Shown piece by piece: positions 59,204 to 64,000 of a stretch of 64,000 bases of DNA. Every line of letters starts with the position of its first letter. The stretch's first letter is position 1. Source of the stretch: Opisthocomus hoazin (taxonomy: Eukaryota > Chordata > Aves > Opisthocomiformes > Opisthocomidae); the NCBI RefSeq assembly GCF_030867145.1, contig NC_134415.1, positions 17,524,417-17,588,416 on the forward strand, in the 5' to 3' direction. Below the pieces are notes generated by a model. That model had not been told where the DNA came from. It made no database searches and worked only from the letters and a program-made list of their open reading frames with translations. Position numbers and translations under genes: made by a program.

Positions 59204-61142
59204 TCATTCGGAGCACACAACAGGCTTCCCCGAGATCTTCAGGTCATCGAAGGGCAGCAAGGCGAGGAGCTGCAGAGATCAAGGGTGTGGACACGTAAGG
59301 ATCCAGGGCTGTGTCTCCATCGGGCTGGGGTAGGGGACCAGACCTCCCCCCTCCCCAAGCCCTGCGGCCTCCCACCTCCCCGAGGAAGTGCCAGGAAACC
59401 CTGGCTGGACTTTCCCTAGGGCTGGAGGCAACAGGCAGTCACCCCACCAGAGCCAGCGCCTGCACCCTATATGGGAGGAGGGGCACAGCTAGAAACTCCT
59501 CCTAGGAGATGCCCCCTCAAATCATCCGACTCCTGCCCCCCCCGACACACTTGCAGAGACACAGGCCTCCCCCCACGCAGACTCACGTCGTCATTGCCAT
59601 CAGCCAGGTCCTGGGCGGTCTCGTTCTCCATGTTCCTCAGCAGGGTGTCAGCCCCGGAGTGGGAGAGGATGGCGGCGATGGCAGCGTCCTTGCGGCCCAC
59701 GGCCAGGTGGAGCGGGGTGCACCCGTTGTACATCTGGGCGTCCACGTATGCTCCGTTGCGCAGCAGGAACTGGACAGCCCTGCGGTTGTGGCACTCCACG
59801 GCCAGGTGCAATGGGGTCTTCCCACTCGTGCCCTCCTGCAACCCGCAGACCACAAGATCATGGGCGCAGGGTCCCCTCAGATGGGCCCCGCAGCACCCAC
59901 CCACGCCCCTTGACAGGGTGCAGAGGGGGCAGCCCCCACCCCGACCGCTGTCACCCAACAGCTCCTCAAGGACCATTTCTCTCTGAGCCCTCAAAACTCA
60001 GTGCCTCCAAGCCCCACAGCAGTGCATGCCCTGAGGGAGCCACGCACCGTGCCCAGCCTTACCCGAACGTCGATGTTGGCACCGCTCTCCAGCAGCAGAG
60101 ACATCATCGGGATGTTCCCCTTCAAGGTGCTGATGTGCAGACAGGCCAAGCCTGGGACGGGGAGGCAGGAGAGAGAGCCACAGTCAGCCTGGACCACCCC
60201 GAGGCACGCCAACCCCAACCCTGCATCCCAGATCCCTGCACACACAACACATGGTCTCTGCCCCAACCTGGTCACCGGCTCCACGCCGGGCTGGCCATGG
60301 ACCTCACCTTGCCAGTTCTGGAGCTGGAGGTCATGGTGGTGCCCGTGGGTCTGGGCCGTGCCGTCCGGCGATGCCGTGCCCTGCAGCAGCTGCTGGGCGC
60401 AGCGCAGGTGCTGCTGCTCGCAGGCCAGGTGCAGCGGCGTGTTGCCGTTGCGGTCCTGCAGCCCGGGGTTCACTCCCTTGTGGATCAGCGCCTGGATCAC
60501 GCTGGGCTGCTCCAGGTACACGGCGAGGTGGAGCGGGGTCTAGAGAGGAGGTGGGGACAGAAGTTAGGAAAGGGGGGGGATGCCTCGCCAGACAGCAGGC
60601 ATGAGGAGCCACGCAGGAGCCCATCCCTGTCTCGAGGTTAAGCGTGGCTGACACCGGGGTGGTGCACACAGCTTGCTGACCCCCCGCACCTCAGCTCAGC
60701 GGTCACCCGTGGGGGAAGATCTCACTCTCCCAGGTTATCTACCCTGCCACGTTCAAGCTGTGGCTGCTCCACCCTCCAGGACTGTCTGCGACATCCTGGG
60801 GCCTCGTAAAACAGCCCTTCACCCTTCGGTGCTGGGAGCTGTCACACCTCTCTCTCAGGGTATCTCCCACACCCTTCTTCGCCTCCCTGAAAAGGAGCTG
60901 CGCACATGGGACCTTCACCACGCTCTGGAGGAAGCGGGTGGGGGGTCCCGGGGAAAGGGCAGATGGATTGGGCATCTATCCAGGGAGCAGCCGGCAGCAC
61001 CTGCCTCCCTCCCGTCTTCTGCCTATCACATCCGCATACCTGGAAAAGATCATTTTGGATCTCCAGCACCTCCTTGGGCAGCTGAGCAATGCAGAAGAGT
61101 GCCACAGCTGGGACACAGTGGATAATGGCCAGGTGAACCAAC
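59204..61142 (-). CDS. NFKBIE: NF-kappa-B inhibitor epsilon, ankyrin region and C-terminus (first exon outside window)
   Basis: I-kappa-B epsilon holds REL-family NF-kappa-B dimers in the cytoplasm through ankyrin repeats. Five minus-strand exons: 61142-61040, 60539-60308, 60151-60063, 59835-59587, 59269-59204. They give 245 residues plus stop, all GT/AG and in phase. Visible repeats: VHLAIIHCVPAVALFC; TPLHLAVYLEQPSVIQALI; NTPLHLACEQQHLRCAQQLL; LACLHISTLKGNIPMMSLLL; KTPLHLAVECHNRRAVQFLL; CTPLHLAVGRKDAAIAAIL. The end LLPFDDLKISGK is the epsilon-type C-terminus and separates it from NFKBIA. The exon before 61142 must end two bases into a codon. It would carry the N-terminal degron serines and I cannot find it up to 64000, so the gene is cut by the window edge. 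Orientation and position after SLC35B2 match human. No damage seen. Confidence 0.94.
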
Positions 61143-64000
61143 CTACAGAGGGGATAAAGGGAATGGGGGAGAATAAAAAAAACTAGTCCTGAGTGCTATG
61201 CTCAAGAGCAGAGATCCTCCACTGCTGCATGGAGGAACAACCTCCCCACCTCCGCCCATTCCCTTCCCTTCCCACCAGCTCCGAGCTCCTCCATCCTGCC
61301 CTCTCCCTGGGGCGCAGCAGCAGGGCAAGGCAGGACCATGGCAGGAGGCTCCCCAGGGCAGTCCTTCACTCCAGTCCCCAGAGGGAACGGACCCTCTTGT
61401 CCCCGCAAAGCCCCGCAGGGCCCTCCCTTGGATCTCATGGCACGCCTGAGGCTTGGACCTGGCACTGCCCAAAGCCAGGCCTCCAACTGGGGCAGGTCCG
61501 AAGAGCCTGGGATGCGTTTCACAGAGCCCAAGGGCTGGGTTTGGCATCTGCAGAGGGAGGTCTGGGCTCTGGCAGCTGCCTGGGGAATTCCAGTTCCCCA
61601 CTGCTGGCTGCACACCACACTTCTGCTTTCCCCTCCGTGAAGGCAGGCGGCCAGAGCCGGCAGGAGCCCGGCGCTGGTCCAAGATCACCTGCGCGGCACA
61701 GTCCCCGTGCCAGCCGATCTGCTGGCCGGCACCAGTTTCCTCTTCTCTCCCCCACATCCTTCCCTTTCGGCGCTGCCGCGGCAGGGCTGGCACGCAGCTG
61801 CACGGCGCGGAGGGACACCGGGGGCACGGCCGCCGGAGCTCGGTGGCCAGCAGAGAGCCCACGTCCTCAGGACCATGGCCCCCATGCAGCCCGGAGCCCC
61901 CCAGCCCAAGGAGAGGTTTTATTTCCAGCCGGCTCTGACGCCGGCCCCCGCGCAGTCAGAACAGAAGTGAGAGTGCGACGGAGGCAGAGCGGAGAGGGAA
62001 TTTCCAGTCCCCTCCGCCAACCTGCTGCGCTGCCGGGCCCCCCTGCGCAGAGGGACCGGCCCCCCCCGACCAGCCCCAGCCATGGTGGGCAGGAGCAAGG
62101 AGCGGGCAGCAGCTCCTGCTCTGCAGAGCACGGCAGGCGTGAGCTGAGCCTCCTGCCACCTCGCCGCCGCCCGCACTGGGGCCCCGGAGTGGCTTTTATC
62201 TCCGGCAGGGATCAGCTCCGAACCAAAGGCTGGACTCTGAGCTGGCTCCTGCCACCCATGCCGCTCAGCAGAGGCGGGCAGGGGCGAGGGATGGAGGGCG
62301 AGCGCCGTGCCAGCCCCGGAAAGACACCCAGCTCGCCGGGCAGCCCGGCTTTGGGGTGCCACCTGCGACAGGGGGATGGACAGCATCCCTCCGCAGGCGG
62401 GAAGGCAAGACCTGGCCCTAAAGCGTGGCAGCAGAAAAGCGGGGCTGGGACCGCCTTCCCGCCAGCTGCAGGAGGGACATGGGTGCGCTGAGGAGCCCGG
62501 AGGCCAGTCCTCAAAACGTCCTTTATCCATCTCCTAGCTGGGCACTGCCCGAGGGTCGAGCCAGCACCCAGCACCCCAAGCAACCTCAGCCAAGCCCCAT
62601 TTTTGGTGGCAAAAGAGGGCCGGTTCCCCTTCGCCCTGCCACCAGGGGAGAGGCTGAGAGGAGAACCTGCATCCCCGGGGAAGCCCCGGGTGACAGCGGC
62701 AGGGAATTCCCCGCTGGAAGGAGAGGCCACCCACGCTGGCTTCTGCACCGCCATGGGGTGCCCCCTCGCCACCAGTGCTCCCGAGGGCAGGGGAGGGGGC
62801 TGCATGCCGGGGCCGAGCGGCCCCATGGGCAGGGTCCGGCTGCCCTCGGTGGGCCACGGGCAGGGGCACAGCCCGGGGCCCCAGGAGCGAGGGGCAGAGC
62901 TGGGGGGACCAGCTGCAAGCATAGCCCTCCCCTCGGCAGGGTCTCGCTGGCCCCAGCCCGGGGACGACCGGGCAGCGAGGTTTGCTGCTGGGTTTTGCAT
63001 CAGGCCCCCAGTCCCCACGGCGGCACCTGCGCCGAGGTGTCCTTTGCCCGCTCGCAGGGACAGCCCCTGCTCCTCCAAACCCGCTCCCAGCCGCCACGTG
63101 TGGGAGGAAGCCAGGGATCTGCCTTCTTCAGGTATGGCGGAGATAAGGCTGCTCCGGCGGGGGACTTTCCAAGGCAATTCGGCTTGAACTTTAAACCTCT
63201 GCTGCTTTCACTTTCCGGAGCCACGCTGGGCTCCCAGGGGAGAGAGCAGCGCCCGGGGTCGTGTCCCCTGGCATCCAGCCCCTGCGTCCCCAGGAATCCC
63301 CCCCGGCCTCCCTGCCATGACCCACGCCACACCACGCCATCACGTGGGGACAAGCGGGGCAGTGACCCAGGGGAGATGGAAACCCCGGGGCTGCTCGCCG
63401 CCGCCACCGGCACCTCGCTCTTCCTGGCCTGGGCGGCTTTGCAGCTCAACGAGGCTCAGCTGACGCCGAGCGAGTTCGGGCATCTATGCCATGGAGGCGA
63501 TGGGGGTGACCATCCCCACCCGGCCAGAGCTTCAGGCTTTCACCTTGAAGCTGGGACCTGCCTGCTTTGAAGGGTTGCTTTCCCCTCCTCCCTCTTCCTT
63601 CTCCACCCGGGCGGGCGCAGCCTCCTCCTGCGCTTTCATTTCTGCATTCTTTCCCCCCTTTCCTCAGTGCCAGCCCTCGACTTCCTGAAACGGCCGAGAG
63701 AGCCGTGAGCTGCTTGGGGGAACCGTGGCGAGGCCGCCGGGCTGGGATGAGCCCACCACGAGCGCGTGGGTTCCCAGGCACGCCGTGCCACGGGCAGTGG
63801 TGCCAGCCAGGAATTGGGATCAGCTGCTAACCGGGGAAACCTCCTATGCCCAGGAGACCCAAGGCGCAGGCATGGTGCCAGTTTCTGCTTTCTTCCGCCA
63901 AGGCCACAAGCACAACCCTCTCTCTGCCACGGCAGCCGCGTGGTCCAGGCGCTGACGGGCTGCTGCGTGCTGGCGCGCCGTGCTCACAGCTGAGCCCCGG
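61143..64000 (-). other. NFKBIE intron 1 (to window edge), no gene supported
   Basis: I looked on the minus strand for an exon ending ..GAC-AC/GT that would continue into exon 2 and for a DSG-type degron and found neither. GC-rich sequence here gives long but unconvincing open frames on both strands. A + strand frame at 63376 starts with a hydrophobic leader-like peptide (METPGLLAAATG) but has no family match. Confidence 0.45.

Noticed and set aside
61193-62491. + strand open frame of about 430 codons opposite NFKBIE intron 1
   Set aside because: Low-complexity Ser/Pro/Gly/Arg translation with no domain and no start or promoter signal. It lies within the intron of a well-supported gene.
63376-63570. 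+ strand frame starting METPGLLAAATG with a hydrophobic leader
   Set aside because: Looks like a signal peptide for about 20 residues, then loses any pattern. No donor or family match, so left as a curiosity.
1-64000. CRISPR arrays, operons, phage or bacterial mobile elements, tRNA genes
   Set aside because: Nothing of the kind seen: the window is vertebrate nuclear DNA, and I recognised no A/B-box tRNA pair or regularly spaced direct-repeat array with unique spacers.

Overview
The window reads as nuclear DNA from a bird. Several pieces end like avian CR1 LINEs (the 8-bp-type tail near ATTCTATGA and the 'cagaatgttcggggttgg' block). Gene introns are short, there are many GC-rich tracts and CpG islands, and the right half carries the gene order SLC29A1 - HSP90AB1 - SLC35B2 - NFKBIE with the same orientations (+,+,-,-) as human 6p21.1. 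I cannot name the species. All gene models come from reading splice signals, codon phase and family resemblance by eye.

Layout. 1-7 kb: the 3' end of a + strand beta-spectrin-type gene (11 visible exons, PH domain, lysine-rich tail). 7-33.7 kb: about 27 kb with no protein gene I can support. It holds CR1 fragments, a minisatellite beside CTCF-like motifs, a 233-nt all-purine tract, a TA repeat, a CpG island with a 46-bp-arm perfect palindrome, and two other GC-rich islands. 33.7-41.6 kb: SLC29A1 (ENT1 nucleoside transporter), with a ZNF143-type promoter motif, a probable 5' UTR exon and 12 coding exons forming one clean 447-residue frame. 41.6-48.5 kb: an intron-bearing HSP90AB1 at its expected address but broken, with about six frameshifts in its first half, many changed invariant residues and an LTR-like insertion in an intron. 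Its last five exons remain open and in phase. 50.4-57.4 kb, minus strand: SLC35B2 (Golgi PAPS transporter), 418 residues from a good start. 58.8-64 kb, minus strand: NFKBIE (I-kappa-B epsilon), ankyrin exons 2-5 and the last exon; the first exon lies beyond the right edge.

The genes are unrelated in function: nucleoside uptake at the plasma membrane, a cytosolic chaperone, sulfate-donor import into the Golgi, and NF-kappa-B inhibition. Their proximity is ancestral synteny rather than an operon. The most unusual content is the decayed HSP90AB1 in an otherwise intact block. Its three neighbours show no frameshifts over about 3.3 kb of coding sequence, which argues against sequencing error as the cause.
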